Shown one piece after another: positions 24,000 to 32,385 of a DNA stretch of 64,000 nucleotides (position 1 is its first letter; every line of letters starts with the position of its first letter). The translations under genes were made by a program, and so were the position numbers. The stretch is from Vulgatibacter incomptus. GTDB lineage: Bacteria; Myxococcota; Myxococcia; Myxococcales; Vulgatibacteraceae. The stretch is from contig NZ_CP012332.1 of assembly GCF_001263175.1 (NCBI RefSeq), forward strand, positions 3,678,220 through 3,742,219, given 5' to 3'. A model generated the notes under the pieces. It made no database searches. It was given only the letters and a program-made list of their open reading frames with translations, and was not told where the DNA came from.

Positions 24000-25277
24000 A
24001 TGAACCAACGGGACATGCTGCGAAACCAGCTCATCGAGATCTTCGAGGCGGCGGTCGCGTCGCTGGCGGGAGATCTCCTGGTCCGGGAGGCGATCGCCCG
24101 CCACCGGGAGTCGCTCCCCGCGGACCCGCGGTCGATCGCGGTGATCGCCCTCGGGAAGGCGGCGGGGCCGATGGCGCGCGGCGCGCTGGACGCGCTGGGG
24201 CCGCTGGCCGGGATCGTCGCAGGGCCGCCGGGGACGCGGGTGCCGGGGGCGTTCGAGGTGGTGGAGGGCGACCACCCGGTGCCCGGGCCGAGATCGATCC
24301 GCGCGGGGATCCGCCTCCTTGCGTTCGCGCGGCAGCTCCACCGCGAGCAGACCGCGCTGGTGCTGCTCTCCGGCGGCGCATCGGCGCTGGCGGAGGCGCT
24401 GCCGTCGAGCCTCTCGCTGCTGGATCTCGCCCGAACCAACCGCCTCCTGCTGGGCGCGGGGGCGCCGATCGACGAGATCAACGTGATCCGCAAGCACCTC
24501 TCGCGGACGAAGGGAGGACGACTGGCCGCGGCGTCCGAGGCCGGGCGGATCGAGCTCCTGGCGATCTCGGACGTCTCCGGGGACGATCCCGCGGTGATCG
24601 GGAGCGGCCCGTTCTCTCCAGATCCCTCGACCTACGAGGACGCCCGGGAGATCGTCCGGCGGAGGGGGATCGAGGACGAGCTGCCGGAGGCCGTGAAGGC
24701 GATCCTCGAGGCGGCCGAGGACGAGAGCCCGAAGCCGCGCAATCCGATCTTCAACCGATTGCACACCCGGATCCTCGCGGGGCCCGCCCGGCTCGCCGAG
24801 GTGGCGATGGCGGAGGCCGCCAGGCGCGGCTTCGAGGCGGAGGCCTGGCCCGGCTTCGTCGACGGCGACGTGGAGGACGTGGCGGCGCGCTACCTGGCGT
24901 GGCTGGACGGCGCAAAGGGCAAGCGGCGCTTGCTGGTGGCCTCGGCCGAGCCGACGGTGACGCTCCCGGCCCACCCGGGACGCGGCGGGCGGTCGCAGCA
25001 GCTCGCGCTGCTGATGGCGACGGCGCTCGGCCGCAGGCCGGATCTCCGCGTGACCTTCCTCGCGGCGGGTACCGACGGCCGCGACGGCGTGAGCGACCAC
25101 GCGGGCGCGGTGGTCGACTCGGACACCGCGCGCCGCGCGCAGGCCGCGGGCTTCGACCTGGACGAGGCGCTGGCCTGGGCGGCGAGCGAAGCGGCTTGCG
25201 ACGCTGTCGGCGCCGCGCTCCCGTGCTTCGACAGCCCGACCAACCTCGCCGACCTGCACCTGCTCGCCGTCGAATGA
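24000..25277 (+). CDS. glycerate 2-kinase, MOFRL/type-2 family
   Basis: A 425-residue protein of the DUF4147 + MOFRL family, which phosphorylates D-glycerate to 2-phosphoglycerate in glyoxylate, tartrate or serine catabolism. Visible are IALGKAAGPMARGAL near residue 50, the ATP/substrate loop LLSGGASAL (~120), INVIRKHLSRTKGGRLA (~165), AISDVSGDDPAVIGSGP (~195), and the MOFRL tail FLAAGTDGRDGVSDHAGAVVD (~360). It starts with an ATG six bases after the hydratase stop. A strong hairpin begins in its stop codon. Confidence 0.9.
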   Translation: MNQRDMLRNQLIEIFEAAVASLAGDLLVREAIARHRESLPADPRSIAVIALGKAAGPMARGALDALGPLAGIVAGPPGTRVPGAFEVVEGDHPVPGPRSIRAGIRLLAFARQLHREQTALVLLSGGASALAEALPSSLSLLDLARTNRLLLGAGAPIDEINVIRKHLSRTKGGRLAAASEAGRIELLAISDVSGDDPAVIGSGPFSPDPSTYEDAREIVRRRGIEDELPEAVKAILEAAEDESPKPRNPIFNRLHTRILAGPARLAEVAMAEAARRGFEAEAWPGFVDGDVEDVAARYLAWLDGAKGKRRLLVASAEPTVTLPAHPGRGGRSQQLALLMATALGRRPDLRVTFLAAGTDGRDGVSDHAGAVVDSDTARRAQAAGFDLDEALAWAASEAACDAVGAALPCFDSPTNLADLHLLAVE

Positions 25278-25304
25278 GAGCTTGTGAAGAATTCACAAGC
25301 TCTC
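25276..25304 (+). terminator. 13-bp hairpin overlapping the glycerate kinase stop codon
   Basis: Perfect stem gagagcttgtgaa with its complement around gaa. The left arm includes the last two bases of the TGA stop. Confidence 0.75.
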
Positions 25305-25404
25305 GCGAGCCGAAGGCGAGCAAACGAAAAGGAGCGCTCTCGCGCGAAGCGCGAGCTGAAGAAATCGGGCCCGCTTCGGCGGGGGCGATTTCTTCACACG
25401 CTCT
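25304..25404 (+). repeat. dispersed structured repeat, copy 1
   Basis: Family members share an opening gcgagccgaaggcgagc box, a gcgcgaagcgcg mini-palindrome and a long hairpin. Here the hairpin is tgaagaaatcg (25,357-25,367) paired with cgatttcttca (25,386-25,396), capped by cccgc-ttcg-gcggg, followed by cacgctctga. It lies between glycerate kinase and fmt, just behind a terminator hairpin. Confidence 0.75.
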
Positions 25405-25457
25405 GAGCACGCGGTCCGTGGTGACACGCACCCGCCCCATTGGTTAGATGCGCGCCC

Positions 25458-26417
25458 ATGAGCGAGCCGCGTCTTCGCAGCGTCTTCTTCGGCACCCCGG
25501 ACTTCGCAGTGCCCATCGCGGAGGCCACCGCCGCGGTGACGGATCTGGTGGCAGTGGTGACGCAGCCGGATCGGCCGAAGGGCCGCGGGCGCGAGCTGGC
25601 GTCTCCCCCGGTGAAGGAGCTGGCGCTGGCGCGCGGACTGCCGGTCTTCCAGCCGGCGAAGCTGCGCGACGGCGTGCTGGCGGCGGAGCTCGAGCGCCTG
25701 AAGCCGGACGTGGCGGTGGTGGCGGCCTACGGGAGGATCCTGCCGAAGGATCTCCTCGACCTGCCGCGCTTCGGCTGCGTGAACGTGCACGGCTCGATCC
25801 TCCCGAAGTACCGCGGCGCCGCGCCGATCCAGTGGGCGATCGCGAGCTGCGAGGCCGAGACCGGCGTCACCATGATGCGGATGGACGAAGGCCTGGACAC
25901 CGGCGACATGCTGGCCATCCTGACGATCCCCATCGGCCCGGACGACACGGGCGGCTCGATGCACGACAAGCTCGCCGTCCTCGGCGGCGAGATCATCCGC
26001 GAAGAGCTCCCGCGCTACCTCTCGGGCGCACTGAAGGCGGTGCCGCAGGATCACGCGAGCGCGACGATGGCGCCGATCCTGAGCCGCGAGCAGGGCCGCC
26101 TCGACTTCACGCTCCCGGCGCGGATCCTCGACTGCCGGATCCGAGGCTTCTCGCCCTGGCCCGGAGCGTTCACCTCCCTCGACGGCGGCCTCCTGAAGGT
26201 CATCCGCGCGAAGGCGGCCGAGTCGCCCGAGCCGGCGGCGGCGCCCGGGACGGTGGTCTCCCTGCGCCCGCTGCTGATCGCCGCCAGCGAAGGCTCGGCG
26301 CTGGAGCTGGTCGAGGTACAGCCCGAGGGGCGGCGGGTGATGACCGCGGCGGAGCTCGTCGCCGGCAGGCGGATCGAGCTCGGCAAGCGCCTCGGTTCCG
26401 AGGAGCGCGGCGCGTGA
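25458..26417 (+). CDS. fmt: methionyl-tRNA formyltransferase
   Basis: A 319-residue enzyme that formylates Met-tRNA(fMet) with 10-formyltetrahydrofolate. The catalytic N-terminal domain shows VFFGTPDFAVP, AYGRILPKDLL, the NVHGSILPKYRGAAPIQWAI signature (Asn and His catalytic) and the conserved Asp in DEGLDTGDM. The C-terminal tRNA-binding domain begins around residue 205 (LSREQGRLDF, RIRGFSPWPGAFT). The ATG at 25,458 gives the usual start. It is translationally coupled to aroA, whose GTG overlaps its stop. Pairing fmt with aroA rather than def is unusual. Confidence 0.96.
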   Translation: MSEPRLRSVFFGTPDFAVPIAEATAAVTDLVAVVTQPDRPKGRGRELASPPVKELALARGLPVFQPAKLRDGVLAAELERLKPDVAVVAAYGRILPKDLLDLPRFGCVNVHGSILPKYRGAAPIQWAIASCEAETGVTMMRMDEGLDTGDMLAILTIPIGPDDTGGSMHDKLAVLGGEIIREELPRYLSGALKAVPQDHASATMAPILSREQGRLDFTLPARILDCRIRGFSPWPGAFTSLDGGLLKVIRAKAAESPEPAAAPGTVVSLRPLLIAASEGSALELVEVQPEGRRVMTAAELVAGRRIELGKRLGSEERGA

Positions 26418-27718
26418 TCGAGACGCTGATCGGGAGCCGGAGCTTCCGCGGGGCGCTCTCGGCCCCGGGCGACAAGTCGATCTCGCATCGCGCGCTGATC
26501 TTCGCCGCGCTTTCGGAAGGGACGTGCCGCCTGGACAACCTCGCCCCCGGCGACGACGTGAAGCGCACGGCGCGCTGCCTGGAGGCGATGGGCGTCCGGC
26601 TCGTGCGCGACGGCTCGGCGGCGATGGTCCGCGGCGTGGGCCTGCGTGGCCTCGCCTCCCCGGCGGCGGTCCTCGACTGCGGGAACAGCGGCACCACGAT
26701 GCGGCTCCTCGCTGGGGTGATCGCGGGAGCGGGGCTCGAGGCGGTCCTCGACGGGGACGAGAGCCTGCGCGGGCGCCCGATGAAGCGGATCCTGGATCCC
26801 CTCGGCGCGATGGGCGCGGCGGCCTCGAGCGCGAACGGGCGCGCGCCGCTCCGATTCGCGGGGCGGTCAGAGCCCCTCGGCGGCGGAACGAGCCACGACC
26901 TCGAGATGGCGAGCGCCCAGGTGAAGAGCGCGATCCTCCTCGCGGGCCTCTTCGCGAAGGCGCCGACGCGGGTGCGCGAGCCGCATCCGTCGCGGGACCA
27001 CACGGAGCGCATGCTCTCCGCCTTCGGCGCGAAACTTCGAGCGACCGGCGACGGCTGGATCGAGCTCGAGCCCCGCGGCGAGCCGCTCCGCGCCCCGCCG
27101 ACGCTTTCGATCCCGGGGGATCCCTCCTCCGCCGCCTTCCTCCTCGGCGCCGCGATCCTCGCCGACGAAGGCGAGGTCGAAGTCACGGGGGTAGACGCGA
27201 ACCCGACGCGGATCGGCTGGCTGCACGTGCTCGAGCGCATGGGCGCCGAAATCGAGCTGCTCCCGTCCGGCGAGGCCGCCGGCGATCCCGTCGCGACCTT
27301 CCGCGCCCGAGGCGGCGCACGCCTCGTGGCGACGCACGTCGGGCCCGAGGAGATCCCCGCGCTGATCGACGAGCTCCCGCTCCTGGCGGCGATCGCGACC
27401 CAGGCCCGCGGCCGCACCGTGCTCCGCGGCGCCGCGGAGCTGCGGGTGAAGGAGTCGGATCGCCTCGCGCGGATGGCTGAAGGGTTGAACCGCCTCGGCG
27501 CCCGGGTAGAGGAGCTCCCCGACGGCCTGGTGATCGACGGCCCGACGCCGCTTCGGGCCGCGGACGTGGAGGCCGCCGGCGACCACCGGATCGCGATGAG
27601 CCTCGCGGTCGCCGCCCTCCGCGCCGAGGGTGAGACCCGCATTCACGGTGCGGAGTGGGCCGACGTATCGTTTCCGGGCTTCTTCCCCCTGCTCACGCGC
27701 CTCGCAGAGGCGAAGTAG
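26414..27718 (+). CDS. aroA: 3-phosphoshikimate 1-carboxyvinyltransferase (EPSP synthase)
   Basis: A 434-residue enzyme of the sixth shikimate step, joining phosphoenolpyruvate to shikimate-3-phosphate. Signatures: SAPGDKSISHRALI at the N-terminus, LDCGNSGTTMRLL (phosphate-binding LxxGNAGTAxRxL class), the catalytic Asp region ELPLLAAIA, and RVKESDRLARMAEGL plus GDHRIAMSLAVAALRA near the end. The start is a GTG whose last bases overlap the fmt TGA, implying coupled translation. It opens a run of shikimate genes. Confidence 0.96.
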   Translation: MIETLIGSRSFRGALSAPGDKSISHRALIFAALSEGTCRLDNLAPGDDVKRTARCLEAMGVRLVRDGSAAMVRGVGLRGLASPAAVLDCGNSGTTMRLLAGVIAGAGLEAVLDGDESLRGRPMKRILDPLGAMGAAASSANGRAPLRFAGRSEPLGGGTSHDLEMASAQVKSAILLAGLFAKAPTRVREPHPSRDHTERMLSAFGAKLRATGDGWIELEPRGEPLRAPPTLSIPGDPSSAAFLLGAAILADEGEVEVTGVDANPTRIGWLHVLERMGAEIELLPSGEAAGDPVATFRARGGARLVATHVGPEEIPALIDELPLLAAIATQARGRTVLRGAAELRVKESDRLARMAEGLNRLGARVEELPDGLVIDGPTPLRAADVEAAGDHRIAMSLAVAALRAEGETRIHGAEWADVSFPGFFPLLTRLAEAK

Positions 27719-27748
27719 CGGCACGCGCCCCCAATCGGCCCGGGACGA

Positions 27749-27830
27749 GCGTTCTCCGCGGAGTGACGCAGGCCCGCTGCGTGGAAATCAGGCCCAGAAC
27801 TGCGTCGTTTCCGCGGAAACGACGCAGGCC
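27749..27830. repeat. paired GC-rich palindromes between aroA and aroE
   Basis: A perfect 14-bp palindrome ctgcgtcgtttccg/cggaaacgacgcag (27,800-27,827) and, 50 bases earlier, a degenerate copy (cgttctccgcggagtgacgcaggccc) share the core tccgcgga and gacgcaggccc. They could act as a terminator or REP-like element. Confidence 0.6.
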
Positions 27831-27880
27831 CCGATCGGACGCGCCGGAGCCCGCCGCCCGCGTGGTAGGCTCCCGACATC

Positions 27881-28837
27881 GTGGCAATCTCACGAACGAC
27901 GTACGCAGTGATCGGAGATCCGGTGGAGCACTCGCTCTCGCCCCGGATCTTCCGCCGCGTCTTTCAAGACCTCGGGATCGACGCGCACTACACCGCGCTG
28001 CGCGTAGAGAAGCACGAGCTCGCCGAGGCGATCGACCGGGTCCGGCGTGGCTCCCTCGCCGGCCTCTCGGTGACGATCCCCCACAAGGAGGCAGCTGCGG
28101 AGCTCGTGGACGCGCTCCACCCCTCGGCGGCCCGGATCGGCGCGGTGAACTGCATCGCCCGCAGCCCGACCGGGCACGCGGAGGGCTACAACACCGACGC
28201 ACCCGGCTTCCGGCTCGCCGTGGAGCAGAGCGGCGCCCGCCTCGCGGCGGCGCGGGCGGTGCTCCTGGGCGCCGGCGGCGCGGCGCGGGCGGCAGCGTTC
28301 GCGGCGGTGAGCGCCGGCGCCAAGAGCCTCACCATCGCGAACCGCGATCCGGAGCGCGCGATCCGGCTGGGCCTCGAGCTCGTAGCCCTGGGCCGCGCGT
28401 GGCCGGAGGGCGAGCTCCTCCGCCGCTGGGAGAGCGGCGAGCGGGCGCCCCGGCTGAACGTCTCGCGCGCGCTGGGCGCGCCGTCCGGCAAGTGCTTCGT
28501 AAGCGCGATCCCCCTCGAGTCGAGCGCGCTCGTCCACCCCCTCTCCCACGCGGACCTCCTCGTGAACTCGACGTCGGTGGGCCTGGGCGATCCCGGCGCA
28601 CTGCCGCTTCCGGGGGGCTGCGTCCTCGATCGCCGGCTCACGGTGATGGATATGGTCTACCGGCCGCTGCACACCGCCCTGCTCCGCCGCGCCCGCGAGG
28701 CGGAGGCCACCTGCGTGGACGGCCTGTGGATGCTGATCCACCAGGCGCTGGAGCAGCTCCGCGTGTGGACGGGCCAGGTGGCGCCCCCTGCCCTCGCGGC
28801 CTCGCTCCACGACGAGCTCGCGGCGGAGTGCGGGTAG
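27881..28837 (+). CDS. aroE: shikimate dehydrogenase
   Basis: A 318-residue NADPH-dependent reductase of 3-dehydroshikimate. The substrate domain shows VIGDPVEHSLSPRIF (Ser-Leu-Ser-Pro), LSVTIPHKEAA with the catalytic Lys, VNCIA and YNTDAPGF (catalytic Asp). The nucleotide fold is LLGAGGAARAAAFA with IANRDP. Near the C-terminus are LVNSTSVGL and the Gln of MLIHQALEQL. A ~40-residue insert between IANRDP and LVNSTS makes it longer than the usual ~275. The start is the GTG at 27,881. It is the second gene of the shikimate block. Confidence 0.93.
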   Translation: MAISRTTYAVIGDPVEHSLSPRIFRRVFQDLGIDAHYTALRVEKHELAEAIDRVRRGSLAGLSVTIPHKEAAAELVDALHPSAARIGAVNCIARSPTGHAEGYNTDAPGFRLAVEQSGARLAAARAVLLGAGGAARAAAFAAVSAGAKSLTIANRDPERAIRLGLELVALGRAWPEGELLRRWESGERAPRLNVSRALGAPSGKCFVSAIPLESSALVHPLSHADLLVNSTSVGLGDPGALPLPGGCVLDRRLTVMDMVYRPLHTALLRRAREAEATCVDGLWMLIHQALEQLRVWTGQVAPPALAASLHDELAAECG

Positions 28838-28979
28838 GAGAGGAGCGAAGAGAAAGGACGCAATCCGCAGCCTCGCCGCAGGATCCCGAGAGGCTCCTGG
28901 AGATCGTTCGCCTCGCGCGGCGGGCGGCATCCGGTTAGGTTCCGCCCAGCGCGAGCCCCACTCGCGAGACGGAGCAACG

Positions 28980-30698
28980 ATGACGCGCCTTCGCTTCATG
29001 ACCGCCGGCGAGAGCCACGGGCCGGCGCTCACAGGGATCCTCGAAGGGCTCCCCGCCGGCCTCCACCTGGAGGCGGCCGACCTCGATCGCGACCTCGCGC
29101 GGCGGCAGCGCGGCTACGGCCGCGGCGGCCGGATGAAGATCGAGAAGGACACGGCCGAGATCCTCGGCGGCGTCCGCTTCGGCAAGACGCTGGGCTCGCC
29201 GCTGGCGCTCCTGGTCCGGAACCGCGACTTCGAGAACTGGCGCGAGCGGATGCAGGCGGCGCCGGGCGGTCCGGATCCGAAGCCGGTCCGCGTCCCGCGC
29301 CCGGGGCACGCCGATCTCACTGGCGGTATCAAATACGGACACACAAAGGACCTGCGCGGCGTGCTGGAGCGCGCCTCGGCGCGGGAGACGGCGATGCGCG
29401 TGGCCCTCGGCGCCGCCGCCCGCGTGCTCCTGCGCGAGCTCGGGATCGGGATCGGCTCCTACGTCCGCTCGATCGGCCCGGCGGAGGCGACCCCCGCCCA
29501 CGACGCGGCGCCCGGGCTCTACCGCGAGGACGCCTACGAGCTCGGGCTGCTCGCCGACGGCTTCGAGACCCGCGCCCTCGACGAGGCCTCGTCTCGACAT
29601 CTCGCGGAAGCGATCGACGAAGCGCGGCGCCGCCGCGACACGGTGGGCGGCGTGGTGGAGGTGGTTGCGACGGGCGTCCCGGTGGGACTCGGCTCCCACG
29701 TCCACTGGGACCGCCGCCTCGACGCGAGGCTCGCCGGGGCGCTCTCCTCGATCCCGGCGATCAAGGCCGTGGAGCTCGGAGATGGCTTCGCCGCCGCTGG
29801 GCTCTACGGCAGCGAGGTCCACGATCCGATCCACCTCTCGGCCGGGAGGCTGACCCGGGCGCGCAACCGCGCGGGCGGCCTGGAGGGCGGGATCACGAAC
29901 GGCGAGCCGCTGGTGGTCCGCGCCGCGATGAAGCCGATCGCGACGGTGCCGGCGGCGCTGGGCTCGGTCGACCTGCACGCGCTCGAGGAGCGCAGCGCCC
30001 ACGTGGAGCGCAGCGATACCTGCGCCGTGCCGGCGGCGGGGATCGTGGCGGAGGCGATGGTGGCGCTCACGCTGGCCGACGCGCTCCTCGAGGCCCTCGG
30101 CGGCGACACCATGGACGCCCTCCGGCTCCCCTTCGCGAAGCTTCGGCTCTCGACGCGGGTCGAGCCGGGGCACGCCTTCCTCCTGGGCCCGATGGGCTCG
30201 GGGAAGACGCGCTCAGGGCTGATCCTCGCCAAGCGCCTGGGGCGGCCGTTCATCGATCTGGACGCGAGGATCGAGTCCCGCGCCGGGACGTCGATCGCGC
30301 AGATATTCCAGACTGCGGGCGAAGAGGCCTTCCGGGAGCTGGAGGAGGTAGCGCTGCGAGAGGCCACCCGCGAGGCGCCCGCGGTGATCGCCTTGGGCGG
30401 CGGCGCCGTGGTCCGCGAGAGCGCGTGGCGGAGCATTCGCAAGTCGGGCGTGGCCGTGCACCTCCACGCGGAGCCCGACGAGCTGGCCCGGCGGCTGATC
30501 GCGAACGAGCGAGAGGTCCTCGCGAGGCCGCTCCTTGGCGACGGTCCCCCGGAGGTGCGCCTCGCCGAGCTCGCGAGAGAGCGCGACCGCTGGTACGCCC
30601 GGGCCGACGTGCGGGTCGAGACGACGGGCCTGTCGCCGGAGGAGGTGGCGGGCGCGGTCTCCGGCCTCGTTCGCGCGGTGCTGGGGCCGCTGGTATGA
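28980..30698 (+). CDS. fused chorismate synthase - shikimate kinase
   Basis: One uninterrupted 572-residue protein. Residues 1-~380 are chorismate synthase: MTAGESHGPAL, RRQRGYGRGGRMKIEKD, RPGHADLTGGIKYG, RASARETAMRVA, and the C-terminal GGLEGGITNGEPLVV and RSDTCAVPAAG. Residues ~397-572 are shikimate kinase: Walker A GPMGSGKT (403-410), FIDLDARIESRAGTSIAQIF (shikimate-binding DxD), ALGGGAVV (~471-478) and the lid RPLL. AroK phosphorylates shikimate and AroC later makes chorismate from EPSP, so the steps joined are not consecutive; AroA acts between them. The natural name is aroC-aroK fusion. Its last bases overlap the aroB start (ATGA). Confidence 0.95.
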   Translation: MTRLRFMTAGESHGPALTGILEGLPAGLHLEAADLDRDLARRQRGYGRGGRMKIEKDTAEILGGVRFGKTLGSPLALLVRNRDFENWRERMQAAPGGPDPKPVRVPRPGHADLTGGIKYGHTKDLRGVLERASARETAMRVALGAAARVLLRELGIGIGSYVRSIGPAEATPAHDAAPGLYREDAYELGLLADGFETRALDEASSRHLAEAIDEARRRRDTVGGVVEVVATGVPVGLGSHVHWDRRLDARLAGALSSIPAIKAVELGDGFAAAGLYGSEVHDPIHLSAGRLTRARNRAGGLEGGITNGEPLVVRAAMKPIATVPAALGSVDLHALEERSAHVERSDTCAVPAAGIVAEAMVALTLADALLEALGGDTMDALRLPFAKLRLSTRVEPGHAFLLGPMGSGKTRSGLILAKRLGRPFIDLDARIESRAGTSIAQIFQTAGEEAFRELEEVALREATREAPAVIALGGGAVVRESAWRSIRKSGVAVHLHAEPDELARRLIANEREVLARPLLGDGPPEVRLAELARERDRWYARADVRVETTGLSPEEVAGAVSGLVRAVLGPLV

Positions 30699-31807
30699 CG
30701 CCCGAAGGCGGACGAGCCATTGCGGACGTGAAGGTCCTCTCGAGCAGCGGGCCCTACCGGGTCCGAATCGGGCCGGGGGTGTCGGCGCAGCTCGGCCCCG
30801 CGCTCCTCGAGCTAGGCCTTCGGGGCAAGGTCGCGCTGATCTCGGACGACGACGTCTTCCACCTTCACGCCCTGGCGCCGATGGGCTCGCTGGAGGAGGC
30901 GAAGCTCCCCTGCCTTCCGATCCGGATCCCGCCGGGCGAGGCCTCGAAGACCCTCGCCCGCGCCGATTGGCTCTATGGCCGGCTGATCGAAGGCGGCATC
31001 GGCCGCGACGACACGGTGGTGGCCCTGGGCGGCGGCGTGGTGGGCGACCTCGCCGGCTTCGTCGCGGCCACCTACCACCGCGGCGTGGCCTTCGTGCAGC
31101 TCCCCACGACCCTCCTCTCCCAGGTGGACTCCTCGGTGGGCGGCAAAGTCGCGGTGGATCACCCCCTGGGCAAGAACCTGGTGGGCGCGTTCTACCCGCC
31201 TCGCACGGTGCTGGCGGACACCGACACCCTCGCCACCCTCCCGCCCCGCGAGCGCTGGTCCGGGCTGGCGGAGGTGGTGAAGGCCGCCTTCGTGGCGGAC
31301 GCCGACTTCCTGCCGATCCTCGAAGAGCAGCTCGAGCGCCTCGCCGAGCCGTCGCCGCCCGCCGGTCTCCTGGCGGAGGCGATCGCCCGCTCGGTGCGGA
31401 TCAAGGCGGCGGTGGTCGAGGCCGACGAGCACGAGGGCGGCCTGCGCCGGATCCTGAACTTCGGCCACACGATCGGCCACGCGCTGGAGCTGGCGACGGG
31501 CTTCGGCGTCCTCACCCACGGCGAGGCCGTGGTCATGGGCATGAGGGCCGCGCTCTTCGTCTCGGTGGAGCTCGGCACCCTGGCGGCACCTGAGGCCGAG
31601 CGGGCCACGAGGCTCCTCGCCCGCTTTCCCGCCCCGCCGCCGTTCCGCGCGCCGTCGCCGGAGGCGGTGATCGCGGGACTCCAGCGGGACAAGAAGGCGG
31701 ATCGCTTCGTCGTGCTCTCCGCTTTGGGCAAGGCCGAGGTTGTCCGGGGTCTCGAGCCCCGGCTCCTTCGCCGGGCGATCGACAAGGCCTACGAGGGCCT
31801 CATATGA
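30695..31807 (+). CDS. aroB: 3-dehydroquinate synthase
   Basis: A 370-residue NAD- and Zn-dependent enzyme converting DAHP to 3-dehydroquinate. NAD site: VVALGGGVVGDLAGFVAATYHRG. Substrate region: PTTLLSQVDSSVGGKVAVDHPLGKN. Zinc ligands appear in LAEVVKAA (Glu), NFGHTIGHALE (His) and THGEAVVMGM (His). The ATG overlaps the stop of the aroC-aroK fusion by four bases, and its own stop overlaps aroQ in the same way, so translation is coupled. Confidence 0.96.
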   Translation: MTPEGGRAIADVKVLSSSGPYRVRIGPGVSAQLGPALLELGLRGKVALISDDDVFHLHALAPMGSLEEAKLPCLPIRIPPGEASKTLARADWLYGRLIEGGIGRDDTVVALGGGVVGDLAGFVAATYHRGVAFVQLPTTLLSQVDSSVGGKVAVDHPLGKNLVGAFYPPRTVLADTDTLATLPPRERWSGLAEVVKAAFVADADFLPILEEQLERLAEPSPPAGLLAEAIARSVRIKAAVVEADEHEGGLRRILNFGHTIGHALELATGFGVLTHGEAVVMGMRAALFVSVELGTLAAPEAERATRLLARFPAPPPFRAPSPEAVIAGLQRDKKADRFVVLSALGKAEVVRGLEPRLLRRAIDKAYEGLI

Positions 31808-32238
31808 ACGTGCTCGTCCTCCACGGACCGAACCTGAACCTCCTGGGCGAGAGGGAGCCGTCGATCTACGGCACGCTCACCCTCACCGAGCTCGACACGA
31901 AGATCCGCTCCCGCGCGATGGAGCTCGGCCTCCAGGTCCGCTGCTTCCAGAGCAATCACGAGGGCGCGCTGATCGACGAGCTCCACACCGCACGGAAGTG
32001 GATGGACGCGCTGGTGATCAACGCCGGCGCGTACACGCACACCTCCTACGCGATCCGCGACGCCATCGCCGCGGTGGGCGTGCAAGCCTGGGAGGTCCAT
32101 CTCAGCGACATCCTCGCCCGCGAGCCATGGCGCCGGGAGAGCCGGATCGCGGACGTCTGCGTGGAGCAAATCATGGGCAAGGGCGCGGGCTCCTACCTGG
32201 AGGCCCTGGAGCGCATCGCGGCGACCCAGGAGGAATGA
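31804..32238 (+). CDS. aroQ: type II 3-dehydroquinate dehydratase
   Basis: A 144-residue dodecameric dehydroquinase. The sequence opens VLVLHGPNLNLLGEREPSIYG with the catalytic Tyr in PSIYG and the mobile loop Arg in GERE. It continues with FQSNHEGALIDELH, INAGAYTHTSYAIRDA and EVHLSDILAREPWR (catalytic His nearby). It makes 3-dehydroshikimate for AroE. It is the last gene of the shikimate block. A 150-base gap with no clear riboswitch separates it from terC. Confidence 0.96.
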   Translation: MNVLVLHGPNLNLLGEREPSIYGTLTLTELDTKIRSRAMELGLQVRCFQSNHEGALIDELHTARKWMDALVINAGAYTHTSYAIRDAIAAVGVQAWEVHLSDILAREPWRRESRIADVCVEQIMGKGAGSYLEALERIAATQEE

Positions 32239-32385
32239 ACGGCGGCCGCCGACGGCCGATCCATGGGCGAAATCCGGCTGCCCGATCGTTCAAGAGTTTT
32301 GCAGTCGGCCAAAAGCCGGTAGACGGTTCCGCGCAAGGCGCCTTGATTTTCGCTACTCCGCCCTCCGGAGACGCCCCGAGATCCG

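Noticed and set aside
22368-25259. A 963-codon minus-strand frame
   Set aside because: Antisense to miaE, the hydratase and the glycerate kinase, which have clear family motifs.
32239-32385. yybP-ykoY manganese riboswitch ahead of terC
   Set aside because: The conserved internal-loop segments of that class are not visible.
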